From Pseudomonas fragi (GTDB lineage Bacteria > Pseudomonadota > Gammaproteobacteria > Pseudomonadales > Pseudomonadaceae), in contig NZ_CP104861.1 of NCBI RefSeq assembly GCF_025426255.1, positions 4,635,001-4,699,000 of the forward strand: a DNA stretch of 64,000 nt. The letters run 5' to 3'. The notes below the pieces were generated by a model, which was not told the origin of the DNA, did not search any database, and saw only the letters and a program-made list of their open reading frames with translations. This document shows, piece after piece, positions 16,720 to 25,552 of the stretch (the first letter of the stretch is position 1; each line of letters starts with the position of its first letter). The translations under genes and the position numbers were made by a program.

Positions 16720-18285
16720 TCAGTCCGGCTTGCAGTCAGTGAACCATTCGCGCCCTTTGAGCATGCCGTGCCAGTAGAACCACGGCAGCAAGGTTGCCTT
16801 GAGCAGCCAGGCCGATTTGCGCGGCACCGTCGGGTCAAGGGCGAAGGTGGGCAGCAGTTTCCCGCCATAGCCAAATTCGGCCAGGATCACTTTGCCGTTT
16901 TCCACGGTCAACGGGCAGGAGCCGTAGCCGTCGTAGCGCTTGGGCAAGACCGCCCCCTTGCGCAGTGCCAGGAGGTTGTCGGCCACCACGACCGCTTGCT
17001 TGCGGGTCGCCGCTGCGGTCTTGGCATTGGGCGTGTTACAAACATCACCCAAGGCGAAAATTTCAGGGTAGCGCGGGTGTTGCAGGGTTGCCGGGTCGGT
17101 TTCGAACCAGCCCGCCTTGTCAGCCAACTCACTGCGGCGGATCACGTCGGGGGCCTGCTGCGGTGGCACCACATGCAACATGTCGAAGGTTTTCTCGACG
17201 CGGGTTACGCTACCGTCTGCGGCAATCACATCAAACCAGGCAGTCTTGCCCGGCCCGTCGACCTTGACCAGATTGGACTGAAAAGCCAGTTGGGCGTTAT
17301 AGGCCTCAACGTACTTCATCAACGGCGGGACAAAAGCCGGGACGCCAAACAGCACCGCCCCGGCCAAATTGAATTCCACTGCAATCGAATCCAGAACACC
17401 ACGCTTGCGCCAATGATCACAGGACAGGTACATGGCCTTTTGCGGGGCGCCTGCACACTTGATTGGCATACCCGGCTGAGTAAACAGCGCTTTGCCACCA
17501 CGCAAGCTGCGCACCAGCTCCCAAGTGTAGGGCGCCAGATCGTGGCGATAGTTGGATGTGACGCCGTTTTTGCCCAGAGTCTCTTCCAGACCTTCGATAT
17601 TTTCCCAGGCCAGTTGCAGCCCTGGGCAAACGATCAATTGCTGATAACCCAGCTCAGTACCATCGCTGAGCAGCACAACCTTGCGCTGCGGGGCGAACGC
17701 ACACAGCGACGCCTTGATCCAGGCAACGCCTTTGGGCATCACCGCAGCAGTAGGCCGAACCGTATTTTTGACATCGTAGGCACCGCCCCCTACCAGCGTC
17801 CAGGCGGGCTGGTAATAGTGTTCGGTACTGGGTTCGATCACGGCGATACGCAACGCCGCGTTGCGCTTCAACAAGCTCGCCGACACCGAGATACCGGCTG
17901 AACCACCGCCCACCACGACCACATCGTACTGCCTGGCCTCACGCGTGCCTTGGGTGGCCGCCTCAAAGAGTTTTGAAGAACGATTGCCCGTGCGGCAGTA
18001 CGCCAGAACAGGTTTGGGCAGCTCGCTGAGCAAATGACGCAACTGCTGCGCCTGCTCGGGTGTCGCGCCAGTGGTCTGCACCGGCAGGTAGGCAAAGCTC
18101 AGTCCCAGGGCCTGGGCTGCCTGTTGCATGGATGCGTGCTCCGGTTGCTCTGGTCCGCCTTCATGGTCCGGGCGGTTGCAGATCACACTGGCAAAACCCT
18201 GCGCAGCCAAAAATTGGAGATCAGACTGCTCGATCTGACCGGTCACAGAAAATGACGCGTCGATTCGCTTGATGCTTTGCTCCAT
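16720..18285 (-). CDS. Phosphatase-like/sulfurtransferase domain fused to sulfide:quinone oxidoreductase-type flavoprotein
   Basis: This 521-residue fusion has two parts. Residues 1-110 are a DUF442/PTP-like domain with the Cys-x5-Arg loop AYCRTGNRSS (Cys97). From residue 120 there is an FAD/NAD(P) disulfide oxidoreductase domain (VVVVGGGSAGISV, and a GDVCNTPNAKTAAA FAD motif near the C terminus). The second part matches sulfide:quinone oxidoreductases, with a cysteine in MPIKCAGAPQKAMYLS and another in LIVCPG. It would oxidise sulfide to persulfide and pass electrons to quinone; the fused N-terminal domain may take the sulfane sulfur. The start at 18285 has GGAG 8 bases upstream. It lies 43 bases downstream of the BigR-type gene. 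Confidence 0.85.
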   Translation of the reverse strand: MEQSIKRIDASFSVTGQIEQSDLQFLAAQGFASVICNRPDHEGGPEQPEHASMQQAAQALGLSFAYLPVQTTGATPEQAQQLRHLLSELPKPVLAYCRTGNRSSKLFEAATQGTREARQYDVVVVGGGSAGISVSASLLKRNAALRIAVIEPSTEHYYQPAWTLVGGGAYDVKNTVRPTAAVMPKGVAWIKASLCAFAPQRKVVLLSDGTELGYQQLIVCPGLQLAWENIEGLEETLGKNGVTSNYRHDLAPYTWELVRSLRGGKALFTQPGMPIKCAGAPQKAMYLSCDHWRKRGVLDSIAVEFNLAGAVLFGVPAFVPPLMKYVEAYNAQLAFQSNLVKVDGPGKTAWFDVIAADGSVTRVEKTFDMLHVVPPQQAPDVIRRSELADKAGWFETDPATLQHPRYPEIFALGDVCNTPNAKTAAATRKQAVVVADNLLALRKGAVLPKRYDGYGSCPLTVENGKVILAEFGYGGKLLPTFALDPTVPRKSAWLLKATLLPWFYWHGMLKGREWFTDCKPD

Positions 18286-18328
18286 TGAGCACTCCAGGCA
18301 CAACAAAAATGAATGGATTGAGAGCGCG

Positions 18329-18658
18329 TTACTTTTTGAGTGCCTGCCCGCAATACAGACCCGACAGGGTTTGCATCACAGAAACCACTTCAAAGCTGGC
18401 GAGTGAATAGAAAATATATTTCCCCATCCTTCGAGTGTTGACCATGCCTTCATCGCGCAACACGCCCAGCTGTTGCGAGAGGGTGGGCTGACGGATGCCC
18501 GTCAACGCTTCAAGTTCGCCAACATTGCGCTCACCCTGGGTCAGTTGGCAGAGCAGCAGCAGTCGATCTTCATTGGCCAAGGCCTTGAGAAGCGTGCAGG
18601 CTTTGGAGGCAGAATCGCGCAGAAGTCCGATTTCTTCGCTAGTTAGCTGAGCAGTCAT
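18329..18658 (-). CDS. bigR: BigR/SqrR-type ArsR-family persulfide sensor
   Basis: This 109-residue ArsR-family repressor has a winged helix (IRQPTLSQQLGVLRDEG) and two cysteines, Cys37 and Cys103, 66 residues apart. That is the same distance as the redox pair of SqrR (41/107) and BigR (42/108), which forms a tetrasulfide bridge with reactive sulfur species and releases DNA. An extra Cys21 is present. It heads the operon with the SQR fusion and TauE exporter and is divergent from the persulfide dioxygenase, so it should repress both until sulfide appears. Confidence 0.87.
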   Translation of the reverse strand: MTAQLTSEEIGLLRDSASKACTLLKALANEDRLLLLCQLTQGERNVGELEALTGIRQPTLSQQLGVLRDEGMVNTRRMGKYIFYSLASFEVVSVMQTLSGLYCGQALKK

Positions 18659-18700
18659 GAAAAGCTCCGGGGCGTGATGGTCGACAGTCTACGACCCGAT

Positions 18701-18721
18701 AATATATGTTTCAATATATTG
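18701..18721. promoter_or_regulatory. Likely BigR operator
   Basis: The AT-rich palindrome AATATAT-GTTTCA-ATATATT lies about 43-63 bases before the bigR start and 30-50 bases before the dioxygenase start, in an otherwise GC-rich gap. BigR-type repressors bind AT-rich palindromes overlapping the -10 region. Coordinates may be off by one base. Confidence 0.65.
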
Positions 18722-18750
18722 AACATTTTTTGACTTGCACGAGGACTCTC

Positions 18751-19614
18751 ATGCTCCCCGAAATTCAAGGTTTCTTCGACCCAGTGACGTCAACCGTGAG
18801 CTACGTGGTCTATGAAGCCTGCGCCAGCGAGTGCGCGATCATCGATCCGGTGCTCGACTACGATGCCGCCGCCGGTCGCATCAGTACCGCCAGCGCCGAC
18901 AATATCGCCGCGTTCGTGCAGGCACAGGGGCTGAAGGTGCAATGGCTACTGGAAACCCACGCCCACGCCGACCACTTGTCTGCCAGCGCCTATCTGAAAC
19001 GTAAACTGGGCGGCCAGATCGGCATCGGCGCTGCTATCACCCAGGTTCAAGGGGTATTTCGCGATATTTACAACCTTGAGCCCGAGTTCAAACTGGACGG
19101 CTCGCAGTTCGATCGGCTGTTCGAACCGGACGAGTTATTCCACATCGGGCGACTACAGGTACAGGCACTGCATGTGCCGGGGCACACCCCGGCCGATATG
19201 GCTTATCAGGTTGAGAACGACAGCCTGTTCGTCGGCGATACCCTGTTTATGCCTGACGTGGGCACGGCCCGCTGCGACTTTCCGGGGGGCGATGCACGCC
19301 AGTTGTATCAATCGATCAAGCGCCTGCTGGCCTTACCCGCACAGACCCGACTGTTCATGTGCCATGACTACCCGCCAGCCGGGCGCGCAGCTACCTGGTC
19401 AACGACGGTAGGCGAACAACGCGCCAGAAATATCCATGTGAACGACAGCATCGATCTGACGGGTTTTGTCGACATGCGCACGGCACGCGACGCCACTCTT
19501 GGGGTTCCTGCACTGCTGATCCCGGCCATTCAGATCAACATTCGCGCTGGCAACCTGCCACCCGCAGATGAAAGTGGCTTGTGCAGCCTGAAAATCCCAC
19601 TGAACCGGTTTTGA
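18751..19614 (+). CDS. Persulfide dioxygenase-like metallo-beta-lactamase fold protein (Blh/ETHE1 type)
   Basis: This 287-residue protein of the metallo-beta-lactamase fold has the metal motif HAHADH at residues 70-75, then HVPGHTPADM, the aspartate in VGDTLFMPDVGTARCDFPGG and MCHDYPPAG. These are the signature segments of ETHE1/Blh persulfide dioxygenases, which oxidise glutathione persulfide to sulfite. The start at 18751 (MLPEIQGFF) has GAGG 8 bases upstream. Divergence from bigR across an AT-rich palindrome and the nearby sulfite exporter make a coherent sulfide oxidation pathway. Confidence 0.88.
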   Translation: MLPEIQGFFDPVTSTVSYVVYEACASECAIIDPVLDYDAAAGRISTASADNIAAFVQAQGLKVQWLLETHAHADHLSASAYLKRKLGGQIGIGAAITQVQGVFRDIYNLEPEFKLDGSQFDRLFEPDELFHIGRLQVQALHVPGHTPADMAYQVENDSLFVGDTLFMPDVGTARCDFPGGDARQLYQSIKRLLALPAQTRLFMCHDYPPAGRAATWSTTVGEQRARNIHVNDSIDLTGFVDMRTARDATLGVPALLIPAIQINIRAGNLPPADESGLCSLKIPLNRF

Positions 19615-19624
19615 AATCCCCTCT

Positions 19625-19654
19625 TTGTGGGAGCGAGCAGGCTCGCTCCCACAA
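19625..19654. repeat. Single REP palindrome
   Basis: TTGTGGGAGCGAGC and its exact complement form a 14-bp stem with a 2-base centre (AG), 10 bases after the dioxygenase stop. It is the shortest family A form, lacking the inner CTGCTCGCGAA part. Confidence 0.85.
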
Positions 19655-19674
19655 GGCACACGATTCGAGCACAT

Positions 19675-19702
19675 AAAAAATCCGGCCTGAGCCGGATTTT
19701 TT
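19675..19702. terminator. Bidirectional terminator
   Basis: AAAAAATCCGGC-CTGA-GCCGGATTTTTT forms a symmetric hairpin with A and T tails. It serves both the dioxygenase gene on its left and the RIO kinase gene on its right, which are convergent. Confidence 0.92.
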
Positions 19703-19712
19703 ATTTAGCCAA

Positions 19713-20606
19713 TTACTGCATCCACGGTGGCGGCGGCTCTTCAGCCTTGCTCGGTGGAGCATCATCCGCAGCACGTACTGCCTGACGGAAGGCTTCGTCC
19801 AGGCGTGCAGCTTCGATCTCGCGCATTACACCGCCGACATCAGCCAGCTCGTCCGGCTCGTCAAACTCGCCCGTCAACACGCTGCCAGGGTGCAAGGTGG
19901 CTGCTTCATAAAGCGCCCACATTTCCTTGGCGTACTTGGTGCCCTTCAGCTCCGGTGCAAAACGCCCGAAGTAAGAAGCCATGTTGCCGACGTCACGCTC
20001 CAGCATGGTGAATGCATGGTTGTTGCCCGCGGCATCGACTGCCTGCGGCAAGTCGATAATCACCGGGCCGGTCGGCGTCAACAGTACGTTGAACTCGGAC
20101 AAGTCGCCGTGAACCAGACCGGTACACAGCATCAGCACGATCTGCTGAATCAGGAAGGCGTGGTATTCGCGCGCCTGATCCGGTTCCAGCACCACGTCAT
20201 TCAATCGCGGAGCGGCATCACCGTACTCATCCGCCACCAGCTCCATCAACAGCACGCCTTCCAGGAAGTCGAACGGTTTTGGAACCCGGACACCAGCGCC
20301 AGCCAAACGAAACAGCGCAGCCACTTCGGCGTTCTGCCAAGCGTCTTCGGTTTCTTTGCGACCGAACTTCGAGCCCTTGGCCATCGCGCGAGCCTGACGG
20401 CTGTTGCGAACCTTGCGGCCCTCCTGATATTCGGCAGCCTGGCGAAAACTTCGTTTGTTAGCCTCCTTGTAAACCTTGGCGCATCGCAGCTCATTGCCGC
20501 AGCGGACTACGTACACAGCTGCTTCTTTACCACTCATGAGTGGGCGCAGCACCTCGTCGATCAGACCGTCTTCGATCAGGGGTTCTAAGCGTTTTGGAGT
20601 CTTCAT
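19713..20606 (-). CDS. RIO1-family serine protein kinase
   Basis: This 297-residue protein is a bacterial RIO-type atypical kinase. It has the glycine-poor nucleotide loop SGKEAAVYVV with lysine in CAKVYKE, the catalytic loop HGDLSEFNVLL and the metal-binding segment VIIDLPQAVD. The C-terminal tail is acidic and proline-rich (SKAEEPPPPWMQ). In eukaryotes and archaea RIO kinases act in ribosome maturation; the bacterial targets are not known. It stands alone, with a shared terminator after it. Confidence 0.88.
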   Translation of the reverse strand: MKTPKRLEPLIEDGLIDEVLRPLMSGKEAAVYVVRCGNELRCAKVYKEANKRSFRQAAEYQEGRKVRNSRQARAMAKGSKFGRKETEDAWQNAEVAALFRLAGAGVRVPKPFDFLEGVLLMELVADEYGDAAPRLNDVVLEPDQAREYHAFLIQQIVLMLCTGLVHGDLSEFNVLLTPTGPVIIDLPQAVDAAGNNHAFTMLERDVGNMASYFGRFAPELKGTKYAKEMWALYEAATLHPGSVLTGEFDEPDELADVGGVMREIEAARLDEAFRQAVRAADDAPPSKAEEPPPPWMQ

Positions 20607-20732
20607 CAGCTTTTATTGTGGGTCCTTTATTACCAAACACGCGAATGTCACTCGTTATACGGCAATCCACTCACCACGGGGAGAGGGCAAACGATTTGAA
20701 TGATAGACGAGCAACCCGTTTTGAGCACCGAC

Positions 20733-21527
20733 TCAGCCCTGACGAAATAACTCGCCAGGGGTAAACCCGAACATTTTCTTAAACGCGGCAATAAAGGCCG
20801 AGGTCGAATCATAACCGCAGGACAACGCCGCGCTGGTTACGCTGGTGCCCTCCTCCAGCCCTTTTAACGAGGAGAGCAAACGCATGCGCTGACGCCAGCT
20901 GCGAAAGCTCAAACCGGTTTCTCGGGCAAATAAACGCATCAGGGTTTTTTCCGACGTTCCCAAGCGCTCAGCCCACAGGCTTAAGGTCACTACCGTATCC
21001 GGACTTTCGATCAACTCATTGCATAACGCCAGCAGCCGCGCATGACGCGGCAACGGTAACGAGAACCCAACCTCGGGCAAGCTCGCAAGCTGATCGAGCA
21101 ACACCTGCACCAGACGCTGTTCGGGGGTTGCGCCTTCGGGGTAGGCCACCGGTAATTCACAAAATCGCTTGATCAACTCCCTGGCCAGCGGCGTGACCTC
21201 CAACACCCGGCAATGCTGCGGCGCCCACCGACAGTCTTCACGGCGCACATACAGACTGCGCATTTCAGCACGCATCGAGGTAATGACTTCGTGCTCCAGC
21301 CCGGCCGGAATCCAGATTCCCCACTGCGGCGGCGCAAAAAAACTGCCCTCGTCGGTATGCACCCCCAGAACACCGCTGATAGCGTACGAAAATTGCACCC
21401 AGTCATGGCGATGACGGGGCGTCCACGACCCCGCCCCCAGACTCTCAGCCCGGGCATAGAGCGGCCGCGGCAACTCATCGAGCACTGGAATGGCACGCTG
21501 GGGCCCACGTTGTCCGTTTGGCGGCAT
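20733..21527 (-). CDS. AraC-family regulator with cupin sensor domain
   Basis: This 264-residue regulator has an N-terminal cupin-like sensor (RHRHDWVQFSYAISG, then WIPAGLEHEV) and a C-terminal AraC domain with two helix-turn-helix parts (LSLWAERLGTSEKTLMRLF and TSAALSCGYDSTSAFIAAFKK). It resembles the NimR/YdeC-type group that controls divergent exporters. The divergent neighbour is an SBF-type transporter starting 82 bases away, its likely target. Confidence 0.85.
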   Translation of the reverse strand: MPPNGQRGPQRAIPVLDELPRPLYARAESLGAGSWTPRHRHDWVQFSYAISGVLGVHTDEGSFFAPPQWGIWIPAGLEHEVITSMRAEMRSLYVRREDCRWAPQHCRVLEVTPLARELIKRFCELPVAYPEGATPEQRLVQVLLDQLASLPEVGFSLPLPRHARLLALCNELIESPDTVVTLSLWAERLGTSEKTLMRLFARETGLSFRSWRQRMRLLSSLKGLEEGTSVTSAALSCGYDSTSAFIAAFKKMFGFTPGELFRQG

Positions 21528-21609
21528 TGATTGGCCTTATGTCGCAAGACGTCTGATACCTGCGACGTTAGGCTAAGTCATCAATTCTTACAATATTCCG
21601 GTGGCAACG

Positions 21610-22662
21610 ATGCCTGTGCTCAAACACCTCAAACGAATGTTCACCGACTGGTTTCTGTGCGGCATGTTGCTGGCGACATTCCTGGCTTATGTGTTTCCAC
21701 ATTTCGGCAGCACCGGCGGTGGGATGCACGCCGAGTGGGTCATCAATATTGGCGTGTTTTTGGTGTTTTTCCTGCATGGGGTCAACCTGTCCAGCGAGCA
21801 AATCAGCCACGGTCTGAAAAACATCCGCCTGCATTTTATGGTGCAGGGCTTCACCTTTATCGTCTTCCCGCTGATCTGGGTGATCGCCAACAAGCTGTTG
21901 GGTGCGCATATCCCGCCGCTATTGATGCTGGGTTTCTTCTACCTGTGCGCCCTGCCTTCGACCATCTCCTCCTCGGTGGCACTCACCGGCAGCGCAGGCG
22001 GCAACGTCCCGGCGGCGATTCTCAACGCCAGCCTGTCCAGTGTGCTGGGGATCTTCATCACGCCCTTGCTGGTCAGCTTTGTGATGGGGAGCGGCGCGGG
22101 CGGCATCGACCTGGGTTCAACCCTGCTCGACCTGTGCGCCATGCTGCTGCTGCCTCTGGTGCTGGGCCAACTGGTACGCCCGCTGTTCGGGCGCTTTTTC
22201 GCCCGCCACAAGCGCTACACCAACATCTGCGACAAGGTGGTGATTCTGCTGCTGGTTTACGCCGCGTTCTGCAACTCGATGGTCTCGGGGATGTGGCAAC
22301 AACAAGGCACTTCGGTGATTTTCAGCGCACTGATCGGCAGTGCGGTGCTGCTCGCCGTCATCCTGTGGATGACCACCCGTACTGCTCGCGCCTTGAAGTT
22401 CAGCACCAGCGACGAAATCGCCGCGGTGTTCTGCGCCAGCAAAAAGTCCCTGGCTGCCGGTGCGCCAATGGCCGCCCTGATCTTCGGCGCCAACCCTGGG
22501 CTGGGCCTGATTCTGCTGCCAATCATGATCTACCACCCATTACAGCTGATCGTGTGTTCGGTGATGGCTGAAAGCTACGCCACTCGCAGCCGCCAGGAGG
22601 TTCGCGCACGCACAATTCCTGTAGCCGCTGAGGAGCGAAGCGAGGCTGCGATCGGGCGCTAA
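21610..22662 (+). CDS. SBF-type (bile acid:sodium symporter-like) transporter
   Basis: This roughly 350-residue membrane protein has about ten hydrophobic segments and the SBF/PSEC family features FYLCALPSTISSSVALTGSAGGN and AVFCASKKSLAAGAPMA. It probably moves an organic anion with sodium; the substrate is unknown. ATG 21610 (MPVLKHL) was chosen, with GGTGG about 8 bases upstream; GTG 21601 is possible. The last 13 or so codons (PVAAEERSEAAIGR end) are read from the left arm of a family B repeat, which also provides the stop. The original C terminus has therefore been replaced by repeat sequence. Confidence 0.83.
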   Translation: MPVLKHLKRMFTDWFLCGMLLATFLAYVFPHFGSTGGGMHAEWVINIGVFLVFFLHGVNLSSEQISHGLKNIRLHFMVQGFTFIVFPLIWVIANKLLGAHIPPLLMLGFFYLCALPSTISSSVALTGSAGGNVPAAILNASLSSVLGIFITPLLVSFVMGSGAGGIDLGSTLLDLCAMLLLPLVLGQLVRPLFGRFFARHKRYTNICDKVVILLLVYAAFCNSMVSGMWQQQGTSVIFSALIGSAVLLAVILWMTTRTARALKFSTSDEIAAVFCASKKSLAAGAPMAALIFGANPGLGLILLPIMIYHPLQLIVCSVMAESYATRSRQEVRARTIPVAAEERSEAAIGR

Positions 22663-22768
22663 GCGAACGTAAATCCTGAGAACCGGGAGCACCTGACACA
22701 CCGCACAACCTGACTTTAACGACGACTTCGTCGCCGAACGTAGCCTCGCTTCGCTCCTCAGCGGCTAC
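22621..22768. repeat. Family B palindromic element, copy 3 (148 bp)
   Basis: The outer arms GTAGCCGCTGAGGAGCGAAG... and ...CTTCGCTCCTCAGCGGCTAC are complementary over about 27 bp, ending in GAGGCTGCG / CGTAGCCTC. Its first 42 bases are also the 3' end of the SBF transporter gene. Confidence 0.8.
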
Positions 22769-22799
22769 AAGGGCTCAGGAAGTCAGGGGGGCAGCTCTC

Positions 22800-24074
22800 C
22801 TACCGCTCAATTATCACCGTCACGCCCTGCCCACCCGCCGCGCAGATCGAGATCAGACCTCGGCCCTGCCCGGCAGTGGCCAGCAGTTTGGACATATTGG
22901 TCACGATGCGTCCGCCCGTCGCCGCAAACGGGTGCCCCACCGCCAGTGAGCTGCCTTTGACGTTGAGTTTACTGCGATCAATCGAGCCCAGAGGTGCATC
23001 AAGACCCAGACGGCTTTTGCAGTAGGCTGCATCTTCCCAGGCCTTCAAGGTGCACAACACCTGCGCGGCAAATGCCTCGTGAATCTCGTAGTAGTCAAAG
23101 TCCTGCAAGGTCAGGCCATTACGCGCCAGCAGCCGTGGGACGGCATACACCGGGGCCATCAGCAAACCTTCGGCGCCATGCACAAAATCCACAGCCGCTG
23201 TTTCGCCATCACGCAGGTACGCCAAAACCGGCAGCCCCCGCTCCTTGGCCCATTCCTCACTGCCCAGCAATACCGTCGATGCGCCATCGGTCAGCGGCGT
23301 GGAGTTACCCGCCGTCAGCGTGCCCTTGGCACTGCGCTCGAACACCGGTTTAAGCGCCGCCAGCTTCTCCAGGGTCAGATCGGCCCGCAGGTTGTTATCG
23401 CGACTCAAGCCCAGAAAAGGCGTAAGCAAATCATCTTCCCAGCCCGCGTGATAAGCCGCCGTCAGCGCCTGATGACTGTGCAGGGCCAGTTCGTCCTGCT
23501 CGACCCGGGGGATGTTCCAGGCCTGTGCCATCAACTCGCAGTGCTGGCCCATCGACAGCCCGGTACGCGGCTCGCCATTACGGGGAAACTCGGGTTTCAA
23601 GAAGCCAGGACGCAATTGCAGCAGGGCTTTGAGCTTATCCACAGGCGTTTTGATACGATTGAACTGCAACAGCCATTTACGCAGCCCGTCATTGAGACCA
23701 ATCGGCACATCGGAGGCGGAGTCCACTCCCCCTGCAATGCCGCACTCGATCTGCCCCAGAGCAATCTTGTTGGCCACCAGCAACGCGGCTTCAAGACCGG
23801 TACCGCACGCTTGCTGCAGGTCATAGGCCGGGGTTTGCGGCGACAACCGCGAACCCAGTACACACTCACGGGTCATGCTGAAGTCCCGAGAGTCCTTAAG
23901 CACCGCCCCGGCTACCACCTCGCCCATGCGCAGCCCGTGCAGGTGGTAACGCTCGATCAAACCCTCCAGCGCCGCCGTCAGCATGTCTTGATTACTGGCG
24001 GTCGCATAAGGTCCGTTGGCACGGGCAAACGGGATTCGGTTACCACCAATAATTGCTACACGACGCAGACTCAT
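22800..24074 (-). CDS. Acetyl-CoA C-acetyltransferase (thiolase, FadI-like)
   Basis: This 424-residue thiolase has the nucleophilic cysteine in QQACGTGLEAA, the EIHEAFAAQV segment (NEAF position), GHPFAATGGR and the second catalytic cysteine in ISICAAGGQGV. It makes or cleaves 3-ketoacyl-CoA. ATG 24074 was chosen over GTG 24083. It is divergent from a FabG-type reductase and a MaoC-type dehydratase; together these could run a fatty acid or polyhydroxyalkanoate precursor cycle. The HEAF variation from NEAF is also known in long-chain FadI-type thiolases. Confidence 0.88.
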   Translation of the reverse strand: MSLRRVAIIGGNRIPFARANGPYATASNQDMLTAALEGLIERYHLHGLRMGEVVAGAVLKDSRDFSMTRECVLGSRLSPQTPAYDLQQACGTGLEAALLVANKIALGQIECGIAGGVDSASDVPIGLNDGLRKWLLQFNRIKTPVDKLKALLQLRPGFLKPEFPRNGEPRTGLSMGQHCELMAQAWNIPRVEQDELALHSHQALTAAYHAGWEDDLLTPFLGLSRDNNLRADLTLEKLAALKPVFERSAKGTLTAGNSTPLTDGASTVLLGSEEWAKERGLPVLAYLRDGETAAVDFVHGAEGLLMAPVYAVPRLLARNGLTLQDFDYYEIHEAFAAQVLCTLKAWEDAAYCKSRLGLDAPLGSIDRSKLNVKGSSLAVGHPFAATGGRIVTNMSKLLATAGQGRGLISICAAGGQGVTVIIER

Positions 24075-24196
24075 AAGATTCACCCTATTCTCTTAAATCC
24101 ATTAATCGTTACAAGCGTAGGCCTTATCGCTGATAACGAACGACCACGGCATGTTTGTGGTCAACCCTTTGAACCCCAACTGTCGGAGAGTGTTCC

Positions 24197-25549
24197 ATGT
24201 CAGACCGTTATATCGACTTCGTCAACTCAGCCCTCGGCCAGCGTCTGGTCGGTGCTTTGGGGCTGCCGTCACCGGGACGACTGGAACGCTGGCAAGCCGG
24301 GCGCCTGCGCCCCATCGAAGGGCCTCTGCTGATTGGCGGCGGCGCATTGGCCGAAAAGGTTAACCGCTTCGCCAACAAGCTCACCGATGCGGTATTCAGC
24401 TATGGTCCCGAACCGTTGCTCGCCACGCCATGGATTCCTGGCCAGGGGCCAAAGCTCAAAGCCGTGGTGTTCGACGCCAGCGAGCTGCTGCACACCGATC
24501 AGCTCAAGCAACTGCGCGAATTTTTCCAGCCACTACTGCGCAGTCTGCAGGACTGCACGCACATGGTGATATTGGGCCGGGCGCCTGAAACACTAAGTGA
24601 CCCATTCGCTGCCAGCGCCCAACGTGCGCTTGAAGGCTTCAGCCGTTCGCTGGCCAAAGAGCTGCGCAACGCCAGCACCCTGCAACTGCTGTATGTCGGT
24701 GAAGGGGCCGAAGACCAGCTTGAAGGCGCACTGCGGTTTTTCCTCTCTCCCAAAAGTGCATTTATCAGTGGCCAGGTACTGCGTCTGAACGCCTGCGCCG
24801 CTCAGGTGCAGGACTGGACGCGCCCTCTGGCCGGGCGCAAGGCATTGGTTACCGGCGCCGCCCGCGGGATTGGTGCCTCGATTGCCGAAACCCTGGCCCG
24901 GGATGGCGCCGAACTTATCCTGCTGGACGTGCCGTCAGCCAAAAACGACCTTGATGCCTTGGCCGCACGCTTGGGCGGGCGCAGTATCGCGCTGGACATC
25001 TGTGCCACCGACGCTCCTGCACAACTGATCGAGCACCTGGCAGACGGCGTCGATATCGTGGTGCACAACGCGGGTATTACCCGCGACAAAACCCTGGCCA
25101 ACATGACCCCCGAGTTCTGGGATGCGGTGCTCGCTGTCAACCTCAACGCCCCGCAAGTGCTTACCAAAGCCCTGCTCGACAGTGGCACCCTGCGTGATAA
25201 CGGCCGGGTGATTCTGCTCGCGTCCATCAGCGGTATTGCCGGTAACCGCGGCCAGACCAACTACGCCGCCAGCAAGGCCGGGCTGATCGGTCTGGCCCAA
25301 GCCTGGGCACCACTCCTGGGCGAGCGTGGGATCAGCATCAACGCCGTGGCCCCAGGGTTTATCGAAACCCAAATGACCGCGCATATTCCCTTTGCCTTGC
25401 GCGAAGCGGGTCGACGCATGAGCTCGCTGGGCCAGGGTGGCCAGCCGCAGGACGTCGCCGAAGCGGTTGCCTGGCTCGGCCAGCCGGGTACGGGCGCAGT
25501 CAGTGGCCAGGCGCTGCGGGTGTGCGGGCAAAGCATTTTGGGAGCATGA
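24197..25549 (+). CDS. FabG4-like 3-oxoacyl reductase with extra N-terminal domain
   Basis: This 450-residue protein has two halves. Residues 1-205 are a degenerate flavodoxin/Rossmann-like domain. From about 210 there is a classical SDR with TGAARGIGAS, HNAGITRDK, the serine in LLASISG and the YAASKAG tyrosine-lysine pair. This build and length match the high-molecular-weight FabG (FabG4) group, NADH-dependent 3-oxoacyl-CoA/ACP reductases. It is followed 3 bases later by the MaoC gene, an obvious operon. Confidence 0.86.
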   Translation: MSDRYIDFVNSALGQRLVGALGLPSPGRLERWQAGRLRPIEGPLLIGGGALAEKVNRFANKLTDAVFSYGPEPLLATPWIPGQGPKLKAVVFDASELLHTDQLKQLREFFQPLLRSLQDCTHMVILGRAPETLSDPFAASAQRALEGFSRSLAKELRNASTLQLLYVGEGAEDQLEGALRFFLSPKSAFISGQVLRLNACAAQVQDWTRPLAGRKALVTGAARGIGASIAETLARDGAELILLDVPSAKNDLDALAARLGGRSIALDICATDAPAQLIEHLADGVDIVVHNAGITRDKTLANMTPEFWDAVLAVNLNAPQVLTKALLDSGTLRDNGRVILLASISGIAGNRGQTNYAASKAGLIGLAQAWAPLLGERGISINAVAPGFIETQMTAHIPFALREAGRRMSSLGQGGQPQDVAEAVAWLGQPGTGAVSGQALRVCGQSILGA

Positions 25550-25552
25550 ACC

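Noticed and set aside
19625..19654. The REP palindrome after the persulfide dioxygenase as its terminator
   Set aside because: It lacks a T-run, and a textbook bidirectional terminator lies 20 bases further on at 19675-19702.
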